Shown: positions 26,257-35,043, numbered from the stretch's first letter. The stretch is 64,000 nt of DNA from Clostridia bacterium (GCA_026414765.1 JAOAIJ010000036.1:1-64000); one strand, 5' to 3'. The notes: a model not told the origin generated them from the letters alone. Numbers and translations are program-made.

Positions 26257-27168
26257 ATGAATTTACCGAACCAGTTTATAATACTGTTTAATATCATAGT
26301 GCAGCAATTTAAACTCATATTTCCATATTGGATTGCCGGTGTTTTTACTGGTTCGTTGCTTTCTGTATTTGCAGCAGCAAGAATTACCAGCCTGGCAGTG
26401 AAGATCAGCGGAAACAGGTTCAGACTGACAGGTTTGATATTTGCCGCCTGTTTGGGAGTTGCATCGCCTATTTGCATGTATGGGACTGTACCTATTATTG
26501 CTTCTCTCGGGAGGAAGAATGTACCTCAGTATTTCCTTGCTGCATTTATGGTCAGTTCCATACTTCTGAATCCCAACCTGCTTATACTGAGCTTTGCCCT
26601 GGGACCGGGAATTGCGGTGTTGAGATTGTCTGTGAGTATAGCAGCCGGGGTTCTGGCAGGAATACTCGTTTATGCTTTGTACAAAAACGATAGTTTATTT
26701 AGCTTTGAAGGTTTTGAAGATAGAAAAAAGTGCAGCAGTCAATCATCTATGACCAAGACATTTTTCAGTGACTTATATAGAGGGATAGATAAGACTGCTC
26801 CGTATTTTCTTGCAGGTATTATACTCACTGCATTGTTTGACAGGTATTTTCCAAAGGATATCATCATCAGGATGTTTGACAGCAATAAAGGGCTTGGAGT
26901 GCTTCTGGCAGCTTCACTCGGCGTTCCCATATATGTTTGCGGGGGTGGTACAATACCCCTCATAAGGGCTTGTTTGCAAGCAGGTATGAGCATTGGGTCC
27001 GCTGCGGCATTTATGATTACGGGGCCTGCTACAAAGTTGACCAACCTGGGTGCTGTAAAAATTATACTCGGAAAGAAGAATTTTGCCGTGTATATTTTAT
27101 ATAACATTATTTTTGCCATAATTGTTGGACTAGGTACCGATTTTATTTTAGGATTGATAAAAAAATGA
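26257..27168 (+). CDS. DUF318-family permease L1
   Basis: The 303-residue membrane protein has about eight predicted segments in two related halves. The first-half motif is GVASPICMYGTVPIIASLG (about 66-84); the second-half motif is LGVPIYVCGGGTIPLIRACL (about 223-242), followed by AAFMITGPATKLTNLGAVKI. Both halves keep one Cys at the pore-motif position, as in COG0701 permeases such as ArsP and YraQ, where Cys residues line the path. A Cys-containing soluble loop (KKCSSQ near 160) separates the halves. It closes module 2. Transport of a metalloid, thiol-reactive or organo-metal compound is one possibility, inferred only from the family. Confidence 0.85.
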   Translation: MNLPNQFIILFNIIVQQFKLIFPYWIAGVFTGSLLSVFAAARITSLAVKISGNRFRLTGLIFAACLGVASPICMYGTVPIIASLGRKNVPQYFLAAFMVSSILLNPNLLILSFALGPGIAVLRLSVSIAAGVLAGILVYALYKNDSLFSFEGFEDRKKCSSQSSMTKTFFSDLYRGIDKTAPYFLAGIILTALFDRYFPKDIIIRMFDSNKGLGVLLAASLGVPIYVCGGGTIPLIRACLQAGMSIGSAAAFMITGPATKLTNLGAVKIILGKKNFAVYILYNIIFAIIVGLGTDFILGLIKK

Positions 27169-27189
27169 GTAGTGTGGTGGTAAGTACCC

Positions 27190-27996
27190 ATGTTTCAAAT
27201 TATTACAGATGCAAGCTATCTGGTTATAGGAATACTGGCTCAGGTTTTGATAGGATGTATTCTCGGAATACTGCTGTATGCTCCTCTTAGGAGGCTCTTT
27301 GACAAGGGGCTTGAAAAAAGGAACAGAAGGGATAAAATACTACATGCTTTAATTGCTTCTATTTCAGGTGTTTTACTCCCTCTCGGATCCTACGGAATTA
27401 TTCCAGTGGTTTTGTCTGCTTCAGCTGCCGGTGTTGGGGTAAGGTTAATTGTTTCGTTTTATATTTCAAATTCCTTGTTTAATACATTGGTGCCGTATTT
27501 TGAAAATACCTTTACATGGGGATTGGGAATAAAAAGGGCGATAATTGCTCTGTTGGCAGGTGTTTTATCTTCTTATGTCATAGGTGCTATAAAATTGACC
27601 GGCAGCAGGCTGCTTCGGCTTGAGATACCTGAGAATCTGCTTGGACAGGAGAATGGAATTAAGAGATTTGCATTTACTGGAAACAGGATTCTTTTAAGTA
27701 TTGGTGCATATGTAATTATAGGCGCTGTTGCCGAAAGTTTTTTTTATGCGTATGCTTTGGGAGATATCAGGACATGGTTTTATTCAGCGTCTGCAGGACT
27801 TGAGTTTGCCAGGTTTCTGACTAAGTATGATGTAGGGAATCATATTTTTCTTATAGCAATATACGTTTTCAACAGTCTCATGAGTCCGCTGAAGTTATCT
27901 TCATTACTCGCTTTGTGGAATATACGCGGAGTTATTCTATACTATTTATTCAGTTTTTTTATTTGTGGAGCATTGACGATTTCACTGTTTCTGTAG
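27190..27996 (+). CDS. Short DUF318-like permease S3
   Basis: The 268-residue membrane protein is the third S paralogue, with about seven predicted segments. The marker reads GVLLPLGSYGIIPVVLSASA, with no Cys at the L-type position. FNTLVPYFENTFTWGLGIKR matches the same region in S1 and S2. It opens module 3. GGTGGTAAG precedes ATG 27190, which lies 21 nt after L1. Since all three S proteins lack the second motif of L, they may act as partner subunits of L or as membrane receptors. Confidence 0.75.
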   Translation: MFQIITDASYLVIGILAQVLIGCILGILLYAPLRRLFDKGLEKRNRRDKILHALIASISGVLLPLGSYGIIPVVLSASAAGVGVRLIVSFYISNSLFNTLVPYFENTFTWGLGIKRAIIALLAGVLSSYVIGAIKLTGSRLLRLEIPENLLGQENGIKRFAFTGNRILLSIGAYVIIGAVAESFFYAYALGDIRTWFYSASAGLEFARFLTKYDVGNHIFLIAIYVFNSLMSPLKLSSLLALWNIRGVILYYLFSFFICGALTISLFL

Positions 27997-28011
27997 GATG
28001 GAGGTTTAGTG

Positions 28012-29028
28012 ATGAAGACTTTTAAAGCTTTTTTGATATATGGAATTTTACTGGTTTTGCTGGTGGTGGGGATATCAGCCGGATTTTTCTTAAAGAATAA
28101 TGAGAAAAGTGTGGAAACTGTAAATGCATTGTCCAATACTGTTGCGGATGTGGTTCAGACAGCAGACACCAGTAGGATACAATCTGATAATCCGATGGTT
28201 GGTATAGCGCAAGGGACGGACTATGACAAAGTAACAAGGGAGGCTGTTAAGAACTCGGGCCGGCTGAAAGAGATTGTAAAGAAAGGCGATGTAGTTCTGA
28301 TAAAGCCAAATCTTGGAGCAGCTGTACCAAGTGGTACAGGCAATATTACCGATTACAGGATAGTACAGGCTGTCGCAGATATTGTTAAAGAGTATGGTGC
28401 TTCCAGGGTAATAGTAGCGGAGACTTCTTACATGGGAAATGTATTCAATGTCACAGGATATGACCAATTGACAGGGGTAGAACTGGTCGATATGAATGAA
28501 TTCGGTGAAAAGGATTGTTATAAGCTCAAAGCTGAGAATAGCCTTACAGGAAAAGAATTTTACATTCCAAAGATTTATATGGATGCTGATGTTGTGATCA
28601 GTGCAGCAGTTCTAAAGACTTATTCGCTTGTGGGAGGAACTCTTAGCCTTAAAAACTCAATAGGAGTACCCCCGAACAACCTTTATGGTACCATGGGAGG
28701 TAAGCTGGCTTTCCATGGAATGGGTATAGATAATGTGATTGTTGACCTGAACAAAATAAGAAAGCCTGACTTTGCAGTAATAGACGGTATTATCGGAGGA
28801 GAAGGCTCAGGACCTGTAAATAACGACCCTGTAAACTCTAATACCGTACTTGCAGGCTCAGATCTGGTGGCTGTAGATGCAGTAGCACTTGAATTTATGG
28901 GTTTGACTCTGGGTGAGGCAGATCATATAAGGCTTGCTGCAGAGAATGGCTTGGGTGAATGTGATCTGAAGAAGATCACTGTAAAGGGCGCTGTTTTGGA
29001 CACTATAAAAATGAAATTCAAACACTGA
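28012..29028 (+). CDS. Membrane-anchored DUF362 protein D3
   Basis: The 338-residue paralogue is the shortest anchored DUF362 copy. The anchor is at about residues 8-27 with Lys before it, the linker is short, and the DUF362 domain has VVLIKPNLGAAVPSG, ITDYRIVQAVADIVKEYGAS, IDGIIGGEGSGPVNNDPV and AGSDLVAVDAVAL. The motif read as KTH in D1, D2 and D4 is KTY here (SAAVLKTYSLVG), so a possible metal or catalytic His is lost. ATG 28012 with GGATGGAGG is preferred to GTG 28009. L2 follows after 16 nt. Confidence 0.8.
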   Translation: MKTFKAFLIYGILLVLLVVGISAGFFLKNNEKSVETVNALSNTVADVVQTADTSRIQSDNPMVGIAQGTDYDKVTREAVKNSGRLKEIVKKGDVVLIKPNLGAAVPSGTGNITDYRIVQAVADIVKEYGASRVIVAETSYMGNVFNVTGYDQLTGVELVDMNEFGEKDCYKLKAENSLTGKEFYIPKIYMDADVVISAAVLKTYSLVGGTLSLKNSIGVPPNNLYGTMGGKLAFHGMGIDNVIVDLNKIRKPDFAVIDGIIGGEGSGPVNNDPVNSNTVLAGSDLVAVDAVALEFMGLTLGEADHIRLAAENGLGECDLKKITVKGAVLDTIKMKFKH

Positions 29029-29044
29029 TTTAAAGAGAGGCCGT

Positions 29045-29956
29045 ATGACTCTTCTTTATGAAATCTCCTATATTTTTTATCTTGTAGTATATCAGTTCAG
29101 GCTTATAGCTCCATATTGGTTTGCAGGAGTTATCGCAGGAGCGGTAATCTCTACCTATGCAGGTGACTTTATAGGTAAACTTGTTTTGAGTCTGAAGGGG
29201 AAAGAAAAATTCAGTCCTGTTGCTGCAGGAAGTGCTGCTTTCCTCGGAGTGGTATCGCCGCTGTGCATGTATGGTACCGTACCACTCATAGCATACTTAG
29301 GTAAAAACGGTGCTCCTCAATATTTACTTGCAACATTTATGGTGAGTTCTATTTTATTGAATCCAAATTTGTTGCTTTTGAGCTTTTCATTGGGAGTACC
29401 TATTGCTATATTGAGGCTGATATCTAGTATTATGGCAGGTATGCTGGCAGGGCTGCTGGTGAAAGTATTATTCGACCGAAAGCAGTTATTTAGTTTTGAA
29501 TGCTTTGAAGAAAAAAAGAAATGCAGTAGTGAAGAGAAGTCCTACAAGAAGTTTATAAGCAAATTAAACAAAAGTATTTTAGTAACCGCTCCATATTTTC
29601 TTGTAGGAATCATACTAACAGCTCTATTCGACAAGTATTTTCCTAAAAGCATATTCGTCAGCCTGTTCAGCGGTAATAAAGGTCTGGGTGTATTATTGTC
29701 TGCATCTTTAGGGGTACCTATATACCTTTGCGGAGGAGGTACAGTACCTCTTGTCAAAGCTTGGATGAATGCCGGTATGAGTCCGGGTTCCGCTATAGCG
29801 TTTATGATATCGGGACCGGCAACCAAGCTGACTAATCTCGGTGCGGTAAAAATCATCCTGGGGGCGCGGAATTTTACATTTTATCTGGCATATTGCATTA
29901 TTTTTGCGGTAGTTACAGGCATCATTATCGATGCTTTTTATGGAATAATCCAATAA
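29045..29956 (+). CDS. DUF318-family permease L2
   Basis: This 303-residue protein has the same length as L1 and is clearly paralogous throughout: GVVSPLCMYGTVPLIAYLG, LNPNLLLLSFSLG, LGVPIYLCGGGTVPLVKAWM and IAFMISGPATKLTNLGAVKI. Both motif Cys are kept, and the soluble loop again carries KKCSS. It closes module 3. The ribosome site AGAGAGG precedes ATG 29045. L1 and L2 could form a heterodimer or have separate substrates. Confidence 0.85.
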   Translation: MTLLYEISYIFYLVVYQFRLIAPYWFAGVIAGAVISTYAGDFIGKLVLSLKGKEKFSPVAAGSAAFLGVVSPLCMYGTVPLIAYLGKNGAPQYLLATFMVSSILLNPNLLLLSFSLGVPIAILRLISSIMAGMLAGLLVKVLFDRKQLFSFECFEEKKKCSSEEKSYKKFISKLNKSILVTAPYFLVGIILTALFDKYFPKSIFVSLFSGNKGLGVLLSASLGVPIYLCGGGTVPLVKAWMNAGMSPGSAIAFMISGPATKLTNLGAVKIILGARNFTFYLAYCIIFAVVTGIIIDAFYGIIQ

Positions 29957-29976
29957 GATTATATGGAGAGATAACT

Positions 29977-31026
29977 ATGAAGAAGTTTTTTTCTTTGATT
30001 ATTGTTCTCATTTTTACCCTTTCAGTATATAGCCAGTCTGACGCATGCACGATTTTTACCAAGCAGCAAAATGGAAGAGTCCTGGTGGGAAACAATGAGG
30101 ACTGGATGTACTCTATACCTTCTACATTTTGGATAGCTGCACCTGAAAATGATACATACGGAAGGATATGCTTTGCGAATTCTACCTATGTTCAGGGTGG
30201 TATGAATGAAAAGGGCCTGTTTTATGATGGTGCTACATGCCCTGCTTCAGAGATACCTCATTTTAAAGGAAAGCCGGAATTGGGAATGGATCTTGGGGAA
30301 ATAATCATTTCAAAATGTGCAAATGTCCGGGAAGCTGTAGAAATGATAAAAAAGTATAACATCACCAGAAGCTTCACCGATCATATTATGTTTACCGATC
30401 AATCAGGGGATTCTGTGGTGATAGAATGGATGAACAATGATCTGAAGATAATCCCCAAAAAAGGAACATATCAACTTATAACCAACTTCTGGCTTACCGA
30501 CCCAGAGCTTGGAGGATATCCATGCACCAGGTATGATAAAGCCAAAACAATGCTCGAAGATAAAGATGAGATTAATGTCGATGTGTTTGCCGGAATTTTA
30601 AAAGCCGTATTAGCGGATTGGGGAGATATGGGTACGAAATATTCAAATGTATATGATCTGAAAAAAAGAGAGGTATTTATTTATAATAAGGGGGATTTCA
30701 GCAAATACGTCAGATATAATTTGCCGGATGAACTCAAAAAGCTTAAAAAAGGAAAAAAGGTAAATTACAAACTGGACAAAGTTTTCAGAGACAATACCGA
30801 TGTACTGCTGTCGCCTGTTGAAAATGAAAGACAGAATATTCAGGTCGGACATACCGGGACACAGATTGTAAATGATGAGAAAGATTCAGTCTTAAAATCT
30901 AAGGGAGTGCCTGTAAAAAAGAATGGAGTGTTTATACTATACTTCTTAATAGCAATCATAGCAATATTGTTGCCAATAGTCGTTATTACCGTATTAAGAA
31001 AAATGAAAAATAAAGACTTAATATAA
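29977..31026 (+). CDS. Anchored Ntn hydrolase, choloylglycine-hydrolase-like
   Basis: The 349-residue precursor has a signal peptide (MKKFFSLIIVLIFTLSVYSQ), then the mature N-terminal nucleophile Cys in DACTIFTKQQNG near residue 25, and VLVGNNEDW near 36. These match linear-amide C-N hydrolases (bile-salt hydrolase and penicillin V acylase group, MEROPS C59/C45). YVQGGMNEKGLFYDG and IEWMNNDLKI fit the family. A single membrane segment near the C-terminus (about 315-338) followed by KMKNKD would hold the enzyme at the outer membrane face. ATG 29977 follows TGGAGAG. Its place in this operon suggests an extracellular amide or acyl-peptide substrate. Confidence 0.83.
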   Translation: MKKFFSLIIVLIFTLSVYSQSDACTIFTKQQNGRVLVGNNEDWMYSIPSTFWIAAPENDTYGRICFANSTYVQGGMNEKGLFYDGATCPASEIPHFKGKPELGMDLGEIIISKCANVREAVEMIKKYNITRSFTDHIMFTDQSGDSVVIEWMNNDLKIIPKKGTYQLITNFWLTDPELGGYPCTRYDKAKTMLEDKDEINVDVFAGILKAVLADWGDMGTKYSNVYDLKKREVFIYNKGDFSKYVRYNLPDELKKLKKGKKVNYKLDKVFRDNTDVLLSPVENERQNIQVGHTGTQIVNDEKDSVLKSKGVPVKKNGVFILYFLIAIIAILLPIVVITVLRKMKNKDLI

Positions 31027-31042
31027 ATGGGAGGTGTAATAA

Positions 31043-32197
31043 ATGAGTACTGTGTCTATAGTGAGATGCGATGACTATGAAGTAGAAAAAGTAAAGTCTG
31101 CCATAAAGGAATCTATAGATAAAATAGGAGGAATGTCTGCTTTTGTCAAGCCTGGTGAAACAGTTCTCTTGAAGGTGAATCTGCTTATTAAAAGAAAACC
31201 GGAAAAGGTTACCACAACTCATCCTTCCTTTGCACAGGCTTTGGCAGAGCTTGTTATCGAAGCAGGCGGCAAGCCAGTAATCGGAGATAGCCCTGGTGGA
31301 TATCACTTCTATAATAAAGGGTCTCTGGAATCGGTATATGAAACCTGCGGTATGAAAGATGCAGCTAAGAAAAGCGGTGCGGAGTTGAATTATAACACAG
31401 ATGTGATAGATGTACCTTATCCTGATGGAGTGGTAATGAAGAGTATCAAAACTATAAAGCCTGTCATCGAGGTAGATAAGATAATAAATATACCCAAAAT
31501 CAAGACTCATATGATGACAGTCTATAGCGGAGCTGTAAAAAATATGTTCGGAATAATTCCCGGGAGCTACAAAGCAGAGTATCACCTGAGATTTGATGAT
31601 ACAGGTGACTTTGCCAATCTGCTTATTGACATATGCAGTTTTTCCAAGCCTGTATTGACTGTAATGGATGCGGTGCTGGGTATGGAGGGATATGGTCCAA
31701 CCAATGGACATCCAAAGAAAGTTGGTCTGGTACTAGCCAGTAGTGACCCTTTTGCACTTGATGTAACAGCTACTGACATAATCGGTATTGAACCGGGGCA
31801 GGTACCTACAATCAGAAAGTCTGTGGAACGGAATTTGTGTACCGGCAATATTGGAGATATTGAGGTAGTCGGAGAGGAAATGAATAAAATCAGGGTTTTG
31901 GATTTTAAGAAGCCTACGGTAAAGGTTGCATTTAACTTTTACAATATCCTGCTCCCTAAGTTTATAGTAAAGCGCCTGAATAGAATTATCAAACCCACAC
32001 CGCGGTTTAATATGCAGAAATGCAAGGGTTGCGGGATGTGTGCAAAAAGCTGTCCTCCCAAGACTATAGAGATGGTTGGCGGAAAGCCGGTAGTAAAACT
32101 TGATAAATGCATAAGGTGTTTCTGTTGTCATGAGTTGTGCAATTATGATGCTGTAGATATCAAAAGGCCCTGGTTTATAAGGATGGTACTGAGGTAG
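31043..32197 (+). CDS. DUF362 protein with ferredoxin domain, D4
   Basis: The 384-residue soluble protein has no anchor. The DUF362 domain (about 1-300) shows VLLKVNLLIKRKPEKVTTTH, GGKPVIGDSPGG, IPKIKTHMMTVYSGAVKNMF and ASSDPFALDVTATD. The C-terminus carries two [4Fe-4S] motifs: CKGCGMCAKSCP near 326 and CIRCFCCHELC near 354. This is the common architecture of clostridial DUF362 ferredoxin proteins, more divergent from D1-D3 than those are from each other. It lies 16 nt after the Ntn hydrolase and ends the run; I see no clear terminator after it. It may supply electrons for the pathway from the cytoplasm (inference). Confidence 0.85.
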   Translation: MSTVSIVRCDDYEVEKVKSAIKESIDKIGGMSAFVKPGETVLLKVNLLIKRKPEKVTTTHPSFAQALAELVIEAGGKPVIGDSPGGYHFYNKGSLESVYETCGMKDAAKKSGAELNYNTDVIDVPYPDGVVMKSIKTIKPVIEVDKIINIPKIKTHMMTVYSGAVKNMFGIIPGSYKAEYHLRFDDTGDFANLLIDICSFSKPVLTVMDAVLGMEGYGPTNGHPKKVGLVLASSDPFALDVTATDIIGIEPGQVPTIRKSVERNLCTGNIGDIEVVGEEMNKIRVLDFKKPTVKVAFNFYNILLPKFIVKRLNRIIKPTPRFNMQKCKGCGMCAKSCPPKTIEMVGGKPVVKLDKCIRCFCCHELCNYDAVDIKRPWFIRMVLR

Positions 32198-32389
32198 TGT
32201 ATAATTTGCCTTATGCTCTAAATTTTCCAATATAATCAACAGGAATACCTTGGGATATACCAGGAAAAATGCGCCGGATATAAAAGTTAACTTGCAAGAT
32301 TGATTAAGTTATGTTAGGTATTCTGTGTTTATGTGATATAATCTTAAGAAGGTAAATAGTAAAAGCAAAGATGTGAAAAGGTGGATAAA

Positions 32390-33205
32390 ATGGATATTAG
32401 AGAAAAACTGAACAACTTAAAAGCAGATATAGAAAAAATGGGAAGCCTTGCTGTGGCGTTTTCTGGAGGGGTAGACAGTACATTTCTCCTGAAGGTTGCC
32501 CATGATGTATTAGGGGATAAGGCAATAGCTGTAACAGCGCGGTCTTCTACATACCCTGAAAGAGAATACAGGGAAGCAGTTGATTTTGCCGGCAAAATAG
32601 GAGTAAAGCAAATAGTAATAGTTTCAGAAGAACTTGATATTGAAGGTTTTTCTTCAAACCCTGTAAACAGGTGCTATTTTTGCAAAAAAGAATTGTTTAC
32701 AAAAGTTATTGATGTGGCAAAAGATAATGGGATCAGATATGTTGCAGACGGATCAAATATTGATGATCTCGGGGATTATAGGCCGGGAATGACTGCAACA
32801 AAGGAATTGAATGTAGTAAGCCCGCTAAAGCAGGCAGGAATGACTAAAGACGATATAAGAGCATTATCAAAAGAAATGGGATTACCTACCTGGGATAAGC
32901 AGGCTTTTGCATGTCTTTCATCAAGATTTCCGTATGGGCAGGAGATTACCCATGAGAAACTTGAAATGGTGGATAAGGCTGAGCAATTTCTGATGGATCT
33001 CGGTTTCAGGCAGCTGCGGGTCCGCCATCACGGCGATGTTGCGCGTATTGAAGTTTCTGCTGCCGAAAGGCCAAAATTCTTTGATGAAGAATTAATGGAC
33101 AGGGTATATGAAAATTTAAAAAAAATCGGATTCAAATATGTTTCGTTGGATTTGAAAGGGTACCGTACAGGAAGTATGAATGAGGTACTAAACCTGAACA
33201 AGTGA
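32390..33205 (+). CDS. larE: Sulfur transferase LarE
   Basis: The 271-residue PP-loop enzyme has AFSGGVDSTFLLK near residue 22 for ATP, NRCYFCKKELF near 85 and FACLSSRFPYG near 168. LarE adenylates the pyridinium precursor and donates sulfur, from its own Cys or an Fe-S cluster, to build the nickel-pincer nucleotide cofactor. ATG 32390 with AAAGGTGG upstream is preferred over GTG 32381. TATAAT at 32337-32342 may be its -10 box. larB and larC follow after one extra gene, so this is a cofactor operon; larA is not in the window. Confidence 0.93.
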   Translation: MDIREKLNNLKADIEKMGSLAVAFSGGVDSTFLLKVAHDVLGDKAIAVTARSSTYPEREYREAVDFAGKIGVKQIVIVSEELDIEGFSSNPVNRCYFCKKELFTKVIDVAKDNGIRYVADGSNIDDLGDYRPGMTATKELNVVSPLKQAGMTKDDIRALSKEMGLPTWDKQAFACLSSRFPYGQEITHEKLEMVDKAEQFLMDLGFRQLRVRHHGDVARIEVSAAERPKFFDEELMDRVYENLKKIGFKYVSLDLKGYRTGSMNEVLNLNK

Positions 33206-33237
33206 ATTTGAATTAATAAACTGTGTTAAAAGAAACA

Positions 33238-33277
33238 ATTTCTTTCAGGCCTGCTCTCAATAGCATCTGAAAGAAAT
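33238..33277 (+). other. Intercistronic hairpin after larE
   Basis: ATTTCTTTCAG (33238-33248) and CTGAAAGAAAT (33267-33277) form a perfect 11-bp stem with an 18-nt loop in the 118-nt gap before the DUF2520 gene. There is no T-run, so mRNA stabilisation or processing is more likely than termination. Confidence 0.55.
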
Positions 33278-33323
33278 AATATTAAGTTGCTCCTTAAAAA
33301 GGGGCAGAGGCAGGTAAACATAT

Positions 33324-34190
33324 ATGAAGGTCGGAATAGTAGGCGCGGGCAGACTTGGCTTTGCCCTGGCAATAGCTTTAGACAAAAAGGGCTTTGATAT
33401 AACCGGAGTATATAGTAAAAGTGATGAATCTGCGAAGCTCCTTTGCGATAAACTGAATACTTCGCTTCCTAATGATCTGGCATATACAGTCAGAAATTCT
33501 GATACAGTGTTTATTACGGTACCTGATGGACAGATTATCAGTGTTGCAGACGCAATATGTATGGAAAATGAAACAGGCGGTATTGCGGGAAAAACCTTTT
33601 TCCACTGCAGCGGCGCGTTGAGTTCCGATGAACTTACTGCAATAAGTAAACTTGGTGCTTATACGGCATCATTCCATCCCATACAGACCTTTGCCGACAG
33701 GGAAAACTCCTGGACCGGTCTGGACAGAATCTTTTTCGGATTTGAAGGCTGTAATGAGGCGAAGTTAATGGCAGAGACAATTGTCCTGGCGTTTAGTAGT
33801 GATATGCTGGTGATAAATAAGGAAAATAAACCTTTATACCATGCTGCTGCCTGCATAATGTCAAATTATATGGTTACTCTTTCATATATAGCAGGAAGGT
33901 TGTTTGAAAGCATTGGTATAAATGCTGAAGCAGGGGTCAGAGCATTTAGTCCCTTATTGAAGAAAACTGTTGACAACATTAGCCTGTTGGGCAGTTTTGA
34001 TGCCTTGACCGGTCCAATATCCAGAGGGGATTATAATGTAGTGGATAAACACATTGCACAAATGGAAACCGAGAATCAAAAAATGATTCCGGTATATAAA
34101 TTGCTTGGCAGAATAACTGTAGAGGCGGCACTACAAAAAGGAAGTATCGGTGAAGAGGCTTCTCAAAGGCTGCTTAAGCTATTGGAGTAA
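33324..34190 (+). CDS. Rossmann-fold DUF2520 oxidoreductase
   Basis: The 288-residue protein has an N-terminal NAD(P)-binding fold (KVGIVGAGRLGFALAIALDK, residues 2-21; TVFITVPDGQI near 66) and a helical C-terminal DUF2520 domain (YHAAACIMSNYMVTLSYIAG near 178; ALTGPISRGD near 232). The family resembles F420-dependent NADP oxidoreductases and ketopantoate reductases; its substrate is not established. GGGGCAGAGGCAGG precedes ATG 33324. Its position inside the lar cluster suggests a role linked to 2-hydroxyacid or cofactor metabolism (inference). Confidence 0.83.
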   Translation: MKVGIVGAGRLGFALAIALDKKGFDITGVYSKSDESAKLLCDKLNTSLPNDLAYTVRNSDTVFITVPDGQIISVADAICMENETGGIAGKTFFHCSGALSSDELTAISKLGAYTASFHPIQTFADRENSWTGLDRIFFGFEGCNEAKLMAETIVLAFSSDMLVINKENKPLYHAAACIMSNYMVTLSYIAGRLFESIGINAEAGVRAFSPLLKKTVDNISLLGSFDALTGPISRGDYNVVDKHIAQMETENQKMIPVYKLLGRITVEAALQKGSIGEEASQRLLKLLE

Positions 34191-34284
34191 GGTTTGTAAA
34201 TTAGTATAGTAAGGTGCTAAAACGTAGTCAGTAGGGAGAAAAGCTTGAAATAAAAAATGAGGTAAGATTTCCGGAGGTGTTGTT

Positions 34285-35031
34285 ATGGATTCCGAAAGTT
34301 TAAAAAAATTGCTTGAAAATGTTAAAAATGGCAGCATAAATATAGATGATGCTTTAACAGAGCTAAAAAAGCTTCCTTTTGAAGACCTGGGGTTTGCTAA
34401 AGTTGATCATCACCGCAAGATCAGGAATGGTTTTCCCGAGGTTATTTACTGCCAGGGAAAGACAGTAGAGCAGATAAAGGGTATAGTCAGAAAGCTTATG
34501 GAAAAAAATAATAACATAATGGGCACAAGAGCCAGCAGAGAAGTATATGAGGGTATAAAAGAGGTTACGGATGATGCAGTATATTATGAAGCAGCAAGAA
34601 TAGTTGTAGTTAAGAGAAGGGATTCTGAGTTGACTCAGAAAGTCATAGCTGTGGTATCAGCAGGAACGTCGGATATACCTGTTGCGGAAGAGGCAGCCAT
34701 AACAGCAGAGGTTATGGGGAACAGAGTTGACAGAGTGTATGACGTAGGTGTAGCGGGTATACACAGGCTGTTTGCCAATGCTGATATACTTCTGAAAGCC
34801 AATGTATTAATAGTAGTGGCAGGAATGGAAGGGGCTCTTGCAAGTGTCGTAGGTGGAATGGTGGATAAACCTGTTATAGCGGTTCCCACAAGTATCGGTT
34901 ACGGAGCAAACTTCGGCGGGCTTTCTGCGTTGTTGACGATGCTTAACAGTTGTGCAAGCGGGATAGGTGTTGTAAATATTGATAATGGATTTGGTGCAGG
35001 ATACCTGGCCAGTATGATAAATAAATTATAG
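34285..35031 (+). CDS. larB: Nickel-pincer cofactor carboxylase/hydrolase LarB
   Basis: The 248-residue protein has the LarB N-terminal segment (FAKVDHHRKIRNGFPEVIYC near 36) and a C-terminal PurE-like AIR-carboxylase fold (SAGTSDIPVAEEAAITAEVM near 127; VPTSIGYGANFGGLSALLTM near 206). LarB carboxylates nicotinic acid adenine dinucleotide and releases AMP to give the dicarboxylated pyridinium precursor. TCCGGAGGTG precedes ATG 34285. larC starts 12 nt later, so the two are translationally linked. Confidence 0.95.
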   Translation: MDSESLKKLLENVKNGSINIDDALTELKKLPFEDLGFAKVDHHRKIRNGFPEVIYCQGKTVEQIKGIVRKLMEKNNNIMGTRASREVYEGIKEVTDDAVYYEAARIVVVKRRDSELTQKVIAVVSAGTSDIPVAEEAAITAEVMGNRVDRVYDVGVAGIHRLFANADILLKANVLIVVAGMEGALASVVGGMVDKPVIAVPTSIGYGANFGGLSALLTMLNSCASGIGVVNIDNGFGAGYLASMINKL

Positions 35032-35043
35032 TGAGAGGTTTTT

